Shown here piece by piece: positions 57,341-64,000 of a stretch of 64,000 nt of DNA. This DNA is from Desulfuribacillus stibiiarsenatis (GTDB taxonomy: Bacteria; Bacillota; Bacilli; Desulfuribacillales; Desulfuribacillaceae), in contig NZ_MJAT01000038.1 in the NCBI RefSeq assembly GCF_001742305.1, forward strand, positions 87,396-151,395, read 5' to 3'. The notes under the pieces are model-generated. The model was not told the DNA's origin, did not search any database, and was given only the letters and a program-made list of their open reading frames with translations. A program made the position numbers and the translations under genes. Each line of letters starts with the position of its first letter. The stretch's first letter is position 1.

Positions 57341-58368
57341 TAACGGACACTCCTAGCGATTTTTGTTAACTCCGCATCCGTCTTATTGCCAATCATCCCA
57401 TACATAATACCGTCTTTCGTCCAGATCAATACAGAAGCGTTCTCTAGGTTTGGCATCTCTTGTATCGCTTTTTCATGCGCTTCTTTCATTGCAACAAGTT
57501 CTTGCTCATCGTGTTTGCTCATGAACTTTTGTTTCATTTCATCGATAGATGCTTTGTGCGACTTATTACCCGTTAAAGAATCAATAGCTGTATTATGTGA
57601 TTCTGGCGCTACCATATTTTTCGACATCGTTTCATTAAGTGCCTTAAAATCAGCCAAAGTATAGATGTAACCGTTATTTGCGCCCAAATCTACTTCTCTT
57701 CCGAACCCAACTAGGACAGGAAGATAAATGTCAGAACTGTCTTGCTCGATTTTAGCAAGTTGTTGGCGGATATTGGTAGGGATTATAGGCAAATTGGTCA
57801 TTACATTATGCAGCTCATCCTTCAAAGCCTTAGGTGCATCTAAATAGGATTTCTGTGTTGCAAAAAATAGCAATTCTTCATATTTAGCGTACGCACTATC
57901 TGAAGATACCATAGTCAGTTCAACATTTCTCAGATTATCGGAAAGCTGTTTCGAACTATTCAACATTCTTAAGACTTCATTCGAAGCATCTACGTCAATA
58001 GTAAATGTTGTACTTACAGAGCCAACTGCAGTAATCTCAGGCTTTTCTGATTCTAAGTCTCGAGGTAAGCGAAGTTTGAATGCATCAAAATCATCAGCGT
58101 CTGTTAATTTTGATACCTCATGCTCTGATTTTGAAACAACGTTAATTAGAGGTTTATGCTCAAATTCCTTTCCGTCAAAGCTTTTTTTAAGATTAGAAAT
58201 TGTTTGCATGCCCTCTTCTAAATCAGCTAGTGTAATTTTAATTGATTTTACATCGTTTACGCGAAAAATTGATAAAAAGTCTAGCGCAAGTGTTTGCACT
58301 GGTTGTACAAACATAACAAGTGCCATCACAAGTGCTATTGAAGTAGAGATAACGAATTTACGTTTCAT
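57340..58368 (-). CDS. Exported protein with DUF4367-like C-terminus
   Basis: A 342-aa protein with an N-terminal signal or anchor (ISTSIALVMALVMFVQPVQTLALDFLS), a lysine- and aspartate-rich middle region and a C-terminal segment SVLIWTKDGIMYGMIGNKTDAELTKIARSVR that fits DUF4367, a domain often fused to anti-sigma or outer-surface sensing proteins. It overlaps the ATPase start by one base and follows the kinase gene after 76 bp, so it is probably a surface component of the ABC/two-component system. Function not known. Confidence 0.8.
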   Translation of the reverse strand: MKRKFVISTSIALVMALVMFVQPVQTLALDFLSIFRVNDVKSIKITLADLEEGMQTISNLKKSFDGKEFEHKPLINVVSKSEHEVSKLTDADDFDAFKLRLPRDLESEKPEITAVGSVSTTFTIDVDASNEVLRMLNSSKQLSDNLRNVELTMVSSDSAYAKYEELLFFATQKSYLDAPKALKDELHNVMTNLPIIPTNIRQQLAKIEQDSSDIYLPVLVGFGREVDLGANNGYIYTLADFKALNETMSKNMVAPESHNTAIDSLTGNKSHKASIDEMKQKFMSKHDEQELVAMKEAHEKAIQEMPNLENASVLIWTKDGIMYGMIGNKTDAELTKIARSVR

Positions 58369-58444
58369 TAACTATCAACCCTTTCATTGTTTTGTTCTAA
58401 CCTATTATTGACCATAATTGTGTCCTAAATATGCCCTCATGTAA

Positions 58445-59500
58445 TTATTTTTTCAAAGGTAAGCTAACGATAAATGAGGAACCACAACCAACCTCACTGG
58501 TGAAATCAATCTCCCCGCCATAAATCTCCACAATTTTTTTGACAATTGCTAAACCAAGGCCGCTTCCTTCCTTAGAATGAGATTTATCAGCCTGAAAAAA
58601 CTTTTCAAAAATTCGTTGTTGGTCGATTTCTCTTATTCCAATACCATCATCCCTAATCTCAATCACTACTTTGTCTAGCGTCTTTTTCGCTTCTATGAAA
58701 ATTGTTCCGGATTGATTTGAAAATTTGATTGCATTATCTATTAAATTCAACCATATCTGCTGGATCAGGGCTTCGTCACCAAAGTAAACTATTTTCTCAA
58801 GATTAATATCAAATTCTATATTCCTATTGGACCATTTTTCGTCTAATAAGACGATCGTCCTGCGAATCTGTTCATCTATAGAAAATGGCTTCGTGCTTTC
58901 TGGAATAAATTGATGATCCAGCTTTGAAAGTCTTAGCATATTCGAACTTAAATGGCTCAGCCTTTTTGTCTCTTCTATAATAATGTTTGTATACGCCTGA
59001 TAATTCTCTTCCGATATATTCTTATCCTGGAGCATTTCAGCGAACCCTTGTATAGAAGCAATTGGTGTTTTCAGTTCATGGGATACATTGCTGATAAAAT
59101 CTTTTCGAAGGTATTCCATATTTCCAAGTTCTTGCGTCATTAAATTGAAATTTCGTGCCAAAACCCCAATTTCATCGTTGCTTTTATAGTCTATTTTCAT
59201 TGAAAAATTACCCTTCGCAACCTCTTTTGTTGCATCACTAATTCGGATAATTGGATTAGAAATCTTTCTAATCGCGTAATATAAAAGGCCACTTCCTAAG
59301 GCTACACATAAGAGTAACGTGACCAACATATATCTACCAAATAGCACATGTGCTTGATTTATGCTCATATCCTCATGGTAATGGAATGCTAGGAAAAGTA
59401 CCGTCATTAGACCAAAAGAAACAATGCATGACAGGAATACAATTCCAATGGCTATCAAGGTCCCCTTCGCACGAATTGAATTTGAGATTTTTTTAATCAT
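58445..59500 (-). CDS. Sensor histidine kinase (HAMP, HisKA, HATPase)
   Basis: A 351-aa kinase. Two membrane spans (about 15-38 and 58-78) enclose only about 20 extracytoplasmic residues, so it is an intramembrane-type sensor. HAMP follows (RISDATKEVAKGNFSMKIDY), then HisKA with FISNVSHELKTPIASIQGF and HATPase (LIDNAIKFSNQSG, DDGIGI, GSGLGLAI). Its start overlaps the end of the response regulator by eight bases. With the ABC genes downstream it resembles Bce/Bcr-like modules that sense cell-envelope damage; that is inference. Confidence 0.92.
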   Translation of the reverse strand: MIKKISNSIRAKGTLIAIGIVFLSCIVSFGLMTVLFLAFHYHEDMSINQAHVLFGRYMLVTLLLCVALGSGLLYYAIRKISNPIIRISDATKEVAKGNFSMKIDYKSNDEIGVLARNFNLMTQELGNMEYLRKDFISNVSHELKTPIASIQGFAEMLQDKNISEENYQAYTNIIIEETKRLSHLSSNMLRLSKLDHQFIPESTKPFSIDEQIRRTIVLLDEKWSNRNIEFDINLEKIVYFGDEALIQQIWLNLIDNAIKFSNQSGTIFIEAKKTLDKVVIEIRDDGIGIREIDQQRIFEKFFQADKSHSKEGSGLGLAIVKKIVEIYGGEIDFTSEVGCGSSFIVSLPLKK

Positions 59501-60170
59501 AATTTTTCTCCGCCTTGTAGCCTAGTCCTCTGATTGTAATGATTGTGAACTCCGGCCGGTCCTCAAATTTTTTACGCAGCTTTTTAATGTGGCTATCCAC
59601 CGTTCGCTCGTCAACGTCTGTGTCCATTCCCCAAATTTCATCTATTAGCTGTTGCCTAGTAAAAATTCGCTTTGGATAGCTTAACAATTTAAAAAGCAAT
59701 AGAAATTCTTTTTTTGGAAGTTCCATTTCGATACCAGGCCCATTTATGCTCAATTTATCATAGTCGAGTACAAGTTCTCCTATGACAATTTTGTGTTCAT
59801 TCGCAATTTTAGCTCGTCGTAATAAAGCAGCTACCCTTAGAACCATCTCGTTCATATCGATAGGCTTCACCATATAATCGTCAGAACCTAGCCTAAAACC
59901 TTTTTCCTTGTCCGAAAAGGCTTCCTTGGCGGTAACCACCAAAATTGGCATGGTATATTTCGCTTCTCTAAGACTTTTAATAAGCTCAAATCCATCCATT
60001 TTTGGCATCATAATATCACAGATAATTAAATCGACATGTTGTTCTTCAATAATTCCAAGGGCTTCACGGCCATTTTCTGCTTGCAAAACTTTATACCCTG
60101 CTTGTTCTAAACGAGTTTTCATTAACATCAATAAATTTTTATTGTCCTCAGCTACCAATATTTGAAACAT
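59493..60170 (-). CDS. OmpR-family response regulator
   Basis: A 225-aa regulator. REC domain (LVAEDNKNLL, phospho-Asp near 52 in LIICDIMMPKMDG, Lys in VKPIDMNEM) and an OmpR winged helix at about 125-222 (KEFLLLFKLLSYPKRIFTRQQLIDEIWG, DERTVDSHIKKLRKKFE, ITIRGLGYKAEKN). Partner of the kinase in the same operon. Direct ATGTGACC repeats 11 bp apart upstream (60259-60277) may be its own binding site. ATG with AAGTAGG. Confidence 0.93.
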   Translation of the reverse strand: MFQILVAEDNKNLLMLMKTRLEQAGYKVLQAENGREALGIIEEQHVDLIICDIMMPKMDGFELIKSLREAKYTMPILVVTAKEAFSDKEKGFRLGSDDYMVKPIDMNEMVLRVAALLRRAKIANEHKIVIGELVLDYDKLSINGPGIEMELPKKEFLLLFKLLSYPKRIFTRQQLIDEIWGMDTDVDERTVDSHIKKLRKKFEDRPEFTIITIRGLGYKAEKNYD

Positions 60171-60291
60171 AGCAAACCTACTTTATCGGAAACATTATTC
60201 TCAGAGCAAACTAACAGACGGATGGGTAAAATCCTCTCAATCAAACTCTAGTTTAAAAATGTGACCTCAATGTGACCATAGCTAAAAAAAT
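60171..60291 (-). other. Upstream region of the two-component operon
   Basis: Carries the paired ATGTGACC direct repeats and ends at the IS66 remnant (60292). No gene. The IS left end begins 14 bases upstream of the repeats, so the operon's original far-upstream sequence has been displaced. Confidence 0.5.
60259..60277 (-). promoter_or_regulatory. Direct ATGTGACC repeats, candidate OmpR-type operator
   Basis: ATGTGACC at 60259-60266 and again at 60270-60277, an 11-bp period as for tandem OmpR/PhoB-family binding. About 90 bases before the response regulator start codon. Confidence 0.45.
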
Positions 60292-60504
60292 GTAACCGCT
60301 TAATAACATGGTGCCTTACAATTTAATATGATCCATGTAATAATACCTTTAAATACATTTATAGTTAGAGTTTTTCAAGTTTTTCAAGTTTTTCAAGTAC
60401 TCTAAGCTCTACGATGGAGGTATTATTCATGGATGAAATAACCCAAGTAAAAATCCAGTTCCGTAAGGAACAGTGGTCAAAGCTAATAATGGAATGCCAA
60501 GATA
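60292..60504 (+). mobile_element. Truncated IS66-family left end with tnpA fragment
   Basis: Starts with the terminal repeat GTAACCGCTTAATAACATGG and matches the IS left end at 63434 almost base for base to 60504. It includes the tnpA start (ATG 60429, SD GGAGG) encoding MDEITQVKIQFRKEQ before the sequence diverges after ECQD. It carries three TTTTTCAAG units where the intact copy has two. An IS66 relic. Confidence 0.85.
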
Positions 60505-60707
60505 AATACTCTTTCATCTATTTCATGTTTATGAAGAGTTTCTTTAATTTCAAGAATAAGAGTCTCTAAGTCTTTTAATTCACGATCTCTCATATTAATA
60601 CTATTAACCTTTTTGTAAGCTAAAAAAGTGGATGTTGATATATTTTTACTAGTTTCGATTAATGATATTAAATTTGTCTTCTTCTCTATATAAACATCGT
60701 TTTCCAT
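60483..60707 (-). CDS. Small hypothetical protein running into the IS66 remnant
   Basis: A 74-aa soluble helical protein, ATG 60707 with SD GGAGAG, rich in charged residues (RDRELKDLETLILEIKETLHKHEIDERVF). The last seven codons (ILAFHY and the stop) are read antisense from the truncated IS66 end, so the original C-terminus has been replaced. The size and hydrophobic-heptad pattern loosely recall Spo0E-like phosphatases, but the SQELD motif is not there, so I leave it unassigned. Confidence 0.55.
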   Translation of the reverse strand: MENDVYIEKKTNLISLIETSKNISTSTFLAYKKVNSINMRDRELKDLETLILEIKETLHKHEIDERVFILAFHY

Positions 60708-60850
60708 CAACCGTCTCTCCTCGCTAAATATTTTATATTATAGCAAAATAAAACGTCGAAAATAGTCGAGTTATGTCGCAATAACTAAATGTTTTAGTTT
60801 TTTAGTTCTATAATTATAAAAATCATTTTAATTAAAGTGCTCTCTATAAG

Positions 60851-60900
60851 TAAAATAGGAAAGCCTACTATAATACTTTCCTAGTAGACTTTCCTATTTA
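60851..60900 (-). terminator. Long stem-loop, probable terminator of the decayed gene
   Basis: AAAATAGGAAAGCCTACTA (60852-60870) pairs with TAGTAGACTTTCCTATTT (60882-60899), with one mismatch and an 11-base loop. On the minus strand TTTTACTT follows, after the remnant gene at 60945. Confidence 0.65.
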
Positions 60901-60944
60901 CTACCTCTTTGCTTTCCATGATTTAAACTATTATAAGTGCTTCT

Positions 60945-61310
60945 CTAACTTGTTTTCTTTTTCTTGCCCTCTTTTTTATTTTTTATCCATTGATTGTCTT
61001 TGATTGTGTAAACGGTCCTCTTACTATGAATACCATCCCTAACCTCTTTCCAATATTTCTCAGCACACTTTTATCAATATAGCCCCTATCCTTAATCTCT
61101 ATCTGTGGTGGTATAAATAGTTTGAGGCTTTATTTTGAATTGCACTTTAATCAACATACGTATGCCCGATGTTATTTCTGTTTGTCAGACCAAAGTTTGC
61201 CATCGCTTCCTTTCGGCAAGGATACCTTTTCAATTAAGAATTGTACTTGGCATTATCAACCCAAGCTCGGCACTTTCACCCGTTTGAATGTGCCCATACT
61301 GGGCGCATGA
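60945..61310 (-). pseudogene. Decayed coding remnant of unknown family
   Basis: On the minus strand the last frame reads AEKYWKEVRDGIHSKRTVY, TIKDNQWIKN and a Lys-rich end to a TAG at 60947-60945. Protein-like composition continues upstream only when the frame is shifted (IPPQIEIKDRGYIDKS; IEKVSLPKGSDGKLWSDKQK) with several stops. I take this as a gene destroyed by frameshifts; a transposase or phage protein is possible but not shown. Confidence 0.4.
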
Positions 61311-61438
61311 AATATCGCCAACCACAATAAAGTGATTGGCGAGAAAAAGATATCAGTACTCTTCCTGTTCAATTAAGTGGGGCGACAATACTTTACTTTA
61401 CTTTATTTTATTTATGGCTGTTTTAATTAACATTATTT

Positions 61439-62344
61439 CTACTGTATTGCTATCCTAAATGTTGAATACATATTTTTTGAAAATGCTGAATTTTCATCAA
61501 AAGGTGCTGGAAAAGCTAAAATTTGAAAAGGCAAATTATTCATCTTTGATGGTGGTAGATAAATATCATATACATTCGTCTGCCCTGGTTCAACTGAGGC
61601 ATAGTTGACTAATTTGTTTTCTATTTGAACTTGCTGCCAATCATATAAAGCTATTAACGAGTAATCTAACTTTTGATTATTCATATTTCCAACTAACAAA
61701 TGTACCGGGGAGTCTCCTTTTTTCTCAAATAATAATTCATGCTTTATATTAGATTGGCTTAAGAATACTTCCTCTAATGCTTTAGAGTTAGTTGATACTG
61801 GCTTCAGATATTTTTTTTCAATTAAACCATCATTTTCGATTAAATATCTCAAAACAAATGTATTTTGATCATTTAATGATTTTTTAAGATTATTTCCATT
61901 ACTAGTAGAATCAGGATTTCTAACTATAATTATTGCTAACTCTTTTGTATTTTTAGGGATTTCAGCATTTATTTCAAAATTTATTGCTGAATTTGGATTT
62001 ATTTTAACAGAATGGTTGTTTGACAATTCATTAGCTACCCAAAATTTTTGTTGTATGAAATCAGTAAATAACATTATCATATATGTACTTTCTTGATCTA
62101 AATAATGGCCTATCGATAATTTTTTAATAAAAGTATTCTCTCCGTTATCTATGAATTTAGCATCATTAATTTTCCCATCTAAATCATATAACCCGAAGGT
62201 AATAGTTTTACTCCCAGGTCCAGTAACCCCTGGAATTTCATTTTTAAAAGTAGCATCAGAAAGTTCACTATGTTTACATGCAGATAAAACAACTAGAGCT
62301 AGAACAACAACTAGTATACAAATAAATAATTTTTTAACCCTCAT
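61439..62344 (-). CDS. Lipoprotein of unknown function
   Basis: A 301-aa exported lipoprotein. The signal (LFICILVVVLALVVLSAC) ends in a lipobox LSAC with Cys at about residue 23. The mature part is beta-rich and hydrophilic with no repeat, for example SKTITFGLYDLDGKINDAKF and VEPGQTNVYDIYLPPSKM. ATG 62344 follows GGAGGTTCTT; an earlier in-frame start overlaps the SD. It lies on the same strand as the secreted 229-aa protein, in the AT-rich island between IS66 ends. No family recognised. Confidence 0.8.
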   Translation of the reverse strand: MRVKKLFICILVVVLALVVLSACKHSELSDATFKNEIPGVTGPGSKTITFGLYDLDGKINDAKFIDNGENTFIKKLSIGHYLDQESTYMIMLFTDFIQQKFWVANELSNNHSVKINPNSAINFEINAEIPKNTKELAIIIVRNPDSTSNGNNLKKSLNDQNTFVLRYLIENDGLIEKKYLKPVSTNSKALEEVFLSQSNIKHELLFEKKGDSPVHLLVGNMNNQKLDYSLIALYDWQQVQIENKLVNYASVEPGQTNVYDIYLPPSKMNNLPFQILAFPAPFDENSAFSKNMYSTFRIAIQ

Positions 62345-62460
62345 AAGAACCTCCAATAAGTTAATCTGTATGATTTTCCCAACAAATCTACTAATTTGAA
62401 TAATTATACTTCAGATTATTTTATATTAAAAAATATTTTATTAGTATCAATGTAACGAAT

Positions 62461-62508
62461 ATTCCCCATCAGAGCTAGCCTTTATGCTTGATCTGATGAG
62501 GAATTTTT
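62461..62508 (+). terminator. Stem-loop between the two exported-protein genes
   Basis: ATTCCCCATCAGA (62461-62473) pairs with TCTGATGAGGAAT (62492-62504), one mismatch, followed by TTTTT on the plus strand. On the minus strand it would end the secreted-protein transcript, though with a poor T-run there. Confidence 0.7.
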
Positions 62509-62587
62509 CTAATTAATATACCATATATTAAATGTTGGACAATCCTTACATTATATGGGGTTTATAGAACTATAAAACAGCAGGAAC

Positions 62588-63277
62588 TTAATATACCCAA
62601 GTCCATTGATCCTGATTATATGCATCTTGATATCCTTGATGTTTCCATACATTGTTCGCATATGCGAGTCCAGGTGGATCACCTATATGATTCGCTCCAC
62701 GCAAATATGACACTTCAATACCAGAATAAGTAGCATGAGTATTTGTGTCTGTACCACTTTCCTCCAAATAACCATTGCAATATATCCTAGCCCTAGCCTC
62801 TATATAATCGATAGTTACAGATGATTGGGATATTGCTTTACACCAATATCTTGCTAGCCACCAAAATGGTTTCCAACAATCATTATTATGAGTTACATAT
62901 GGAGCAGAGGAGGCAAGAAATATTTCACTTTTACTATTTCCTATCATATTAATGGTCCCATTTGAAGATTGATCTTCTTTTTCCAAATACTCATTCCATG
63001 ACTTAATAAGCTGTTCAGTCGGTACTTTTAATACCCTACTTAACTCATTAAAGTCTTCATTTTTTAAAACTTTTAATGAATGTTTTTCTTCAATTTGGCT
63101 CGCCATCTCTAATATACTATTAAGTTCCTTGCTAGAATAGTTTGTTATTTCTAATATATTTTCATATTCTTTAGAACTTATTTCTTGGCCTATCGTTTTT
63201 CCATTAACAATGTGCCCTTGTAAAACAATAGTTAATGATAGTGCTATTAAGATAAGCTTTTTAAAATGTTTTCTCAT
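62588..63277 (-). CDS. Secreted protein of unknown function
   Basis: A 229-aa exported protein: signal peptide (KKLILIALSLTIVLQGHIVNG), a helical charged region (about 35-110, including SSKELNSILEMASQIEEKHS) that looks like a propeptide, and a compact Trp/Tyr/Cys-rich C-terminal domain (NNDCWKPFWWLARYWCKA, then ARIYCNGYLEESG and QWTWVY). The layout of signal, helical prosegment and aromatic-rich domain suggests a processed secreted effector or enzyme, which is inference. ATG with GAGGTGATAAA. A 34-bp palindrome sits in its leader. Confidence 0.8.
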   Translation of the reverse strand: MRKHFKKLILIALSLTIVLQGHIVNGKTIGQEISSKEYENILEITNYSSKELNSILEMASQIEEKHSLKVLKNEDFNELSRVLKVPTEQLIKSWNEYLEKEDQSSNGTINMIGNSKSEIFLASSAPYVTHNNDCWKPFWWLARYWCKAISQSSVTIDYIEARARIYCNGYLEESGTDTNTHATYSGIEVSYLRGANHIGDPPGLAYANNVWKHQGYQDAYNQDQWTWVY

Positions 63278-63301
63278 TTTATCACCTCAAATTATATTTT
63301 T

Positions 63302-63335
63302 ACTGCAGGAAATACTGGCCAGTATTTCCTGCAGT
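63302..63335. promoter_or_regulatory. 34-bp perfect palindrome in the leader of the secreted-protein gene
   Basis: ACTGCAGGAAATACTGG (63302-63318) is followed immediately by its exact complement (63319-63335). It lies 25 bases before the ATG of the secreted-protein gene. It may be a regulator-binding site, an RNA hairpin or a terminator for outside transcription. Confidence 0.6.
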
Positions 63336-63570
63336 TTATCATTTATCCTATTTTTTGTAAATACATATATTTTTTTCCTTTAATCCATATATTTAGTAAA
63401 TGCATTTTTTTTATAGTTTTTTATAGTTCTATTGTAACCGCTTAATAACATGGTGCCTTACAATTTAATATGATCCATGTAATAATACCTTCAAATACAT
63501 TTATAGTTTTTAGAGTTAGAGTTTTTCAAGTTTTTCAAGTACTCTAAAGCGTACGATGGAGGTATTATAC

Positions 63571-63930
63571 ATGGATGAAATAACCCAGGTAAAAATTCAG
63601 TTTCGCAAGGAACAGTGGTCAAAGCTAATAAGAGAATGTCAAGATAGTGGAATGACCGTACGAAATTGGTGTAAGCAAAAAAGCATCAACGAAGCGTCTT
63701 ACTACTACTGGCTGAAAAAAATTCGAAAAGAAGCTTGTAAACAACGACTTTCGATTACACATGTGGATCAAAAACCAGTGGAGTTTGCAAAACTATCATT
63801 CGACACAAGACCCACGCAAACACTAGGCTTCATCACCATTCATTTTCCGATTGCAACAGTAGAAGTAAAAGAAGGTACTTCTAAAGAAACACTTGAAACT
63901 GTTTTGCTAGCTTTAAAATCTATATGCTAG
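63571..63930 (+). CDS. tnpA: IS66 accessory protein TnpA
   Basis: A 119-aa IS66 OrfA protein (IS3/IS911-like HTH): SGMTVRNWCKQKSINEASYYYWLKKIRKE (residues 26-54) is its helix-turn-helix region, and the C-terminal TLGFITIHFPIATVEVKEG region is typical of the family. Needed with TnpB and TnpC for transposition. ATG 63571 is eight bases after GGAGG. A truncated copy lies at 60429. Confidence 0.88.
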   Translation: MDEITQVKIQFRKEQWSKLIRECQDSGMTVRNWCKQKSINEASYYYWLKKIRKEACKQRLSITHVDQKPVEFAKLSFDTRPTQTLGFITIHFPIATVEVKEGTSKETLETVLLALKSIC

Positions 63931-64000
63931 GCGACATCACAGTAGCAAAGGAAATCTACTTTGCCTGTGGCTATACAGATATGCGCAAATCGATAGACGG
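63924..64000 (+). CDS. tnpB: IS66 accessory protein TnpB (Orf2), 5' part
   Basis: ATG 63924 overlaps the end of tnpA by seven bases and encodes LGDITVAKEIYFACGYTDMR, the start of the IS66 Orf2/TnpB family (normally about 115 aa). The reading frame is cut by the window end. Confidence 0.88.
   Translation, partial: MLGDITVAKEIYFACGYTDMRKSID

Larger units (their letters stand above)
60708..61438. other. Gene-poor AT-rich stretch with decayed coding sequence
   Basis: Contains an 18-bp-stem hairpin (60851-60900), a decayed minus-strand coding tract (60945-61310) and an imperfect TCGCCAA/TTGGCGA hairpin (61313-61340). No intact gene is supported. Confidence 0.6.
63434..64000 (+). mobile_element. 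IS66-family insertion sequence, left end (continues past window)
   Basis: Begins with GTAACCGCTTAATAACATGG and a stem TTAGAGT/ACTCTAA before the tnpA SD, followed by tnpA and the start of tnpB. IS66 elements also carry tnpC, which must lie beyond the window. Confidence 0.85.

Noticed and set aside
60483..60707. Assignment of the 74-aa protein to the Spo0E phosphatase family
   Set aside because: Size and helix pattern are similar but the SQELD signature is not present.
61122..61310. 62-codon plus-strand frame in the AT-rich island
   Set aside because: No SD and opposite to the decayed minus-strand tract; probably chance.

Overview
The window is a low-GC chromosomal segment of an endospore-forming member of the Bacillota, probably Bacillales-related. 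The evidence is the B. subtilis-like gene order mdh-icd-ytwI-ytvI-fxsA-pyk-pfkA-accA-accD-malic enzyme-pgpA/yutG-like-dnaE, a spore photoproduct lyase, ytoI and strong Shine-Dalgarno (SD) sites with frequent GTG/TTG starts. I do not assign a genus. No rRNA, tRNA or CRISPR array is visible.

1-19 kb is a central-metabolism block, mostly on the minus strand: malate and isocitrate dehydrogenases, pyruvate kinase, 6-phosphofructokinase, acetyl-CoA carboxylase carboxyltransferase, malic enzyme, DNA polymerase III alpha and a RodA/FtsW protein. citZ is missing from its usual place, where an EamA transporter sits instead. 18.8-24.5 kb is a lactate/glycolate utilisation locus: an FCD-type GntR regulator, a lactate permease, an Fe-S subunit and an FAD subunit, with a TGGTCTGACCA operator. 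25-36.8 kb holds ytoI, a 48-aa membrane protein, splB, an Fe-S type Rrf2 regulator, a cytoplasmic chemoreceptor-like protein, ferritin, a nitrate/nitrite transporter with an FNR-type promoter, RidA, a cell-wall amidase and a three-gene set containing two paralogues of a likely spore-surface family. 36.9-47.4 kb holds a chemoreceptor, a KamA-family radical SAM enzyme, an AbrB/small membrane protein/AarF operon and a MarR-RND efflux operon. 47.6-55.4 kb holds an S-layer-anchored NHL propeller protein and a double-headed hybrid histidine kinase with a SARP-type response regulator. 55.5-60.2 kb is an ABC exporter with a DUF4367-like protein and an OmpR-type two-component system. 60.3 kb to the end is an AT-rich accessory island bounded by a truncated IS66 left end and the left end of a second IS66 element that runs off the window; between them are two uncharacterised exported proteins and decayed coding sequence.

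Sequence-level oddities include: two genes (accA and an ABC permease) whose SD spacing points to AUU start codons in the same ACCATTAA context; a dispersed ~65-bp intergenic palindromic repeat family; an IS-end-derived palindrome used as a terminator; an in-frame TGA in a small membrane protein gene; a spore photoproduct lyase that lacks the cysteine equivalent to B. subtilis Cys141; an 18-bp perfect palindrome over the -10 of the abrB promoter; and a 34-bp perfect palindrome in the leader of a secreted-protein gene. Functions are inferred from sequence recognition by eye; no database search was run.
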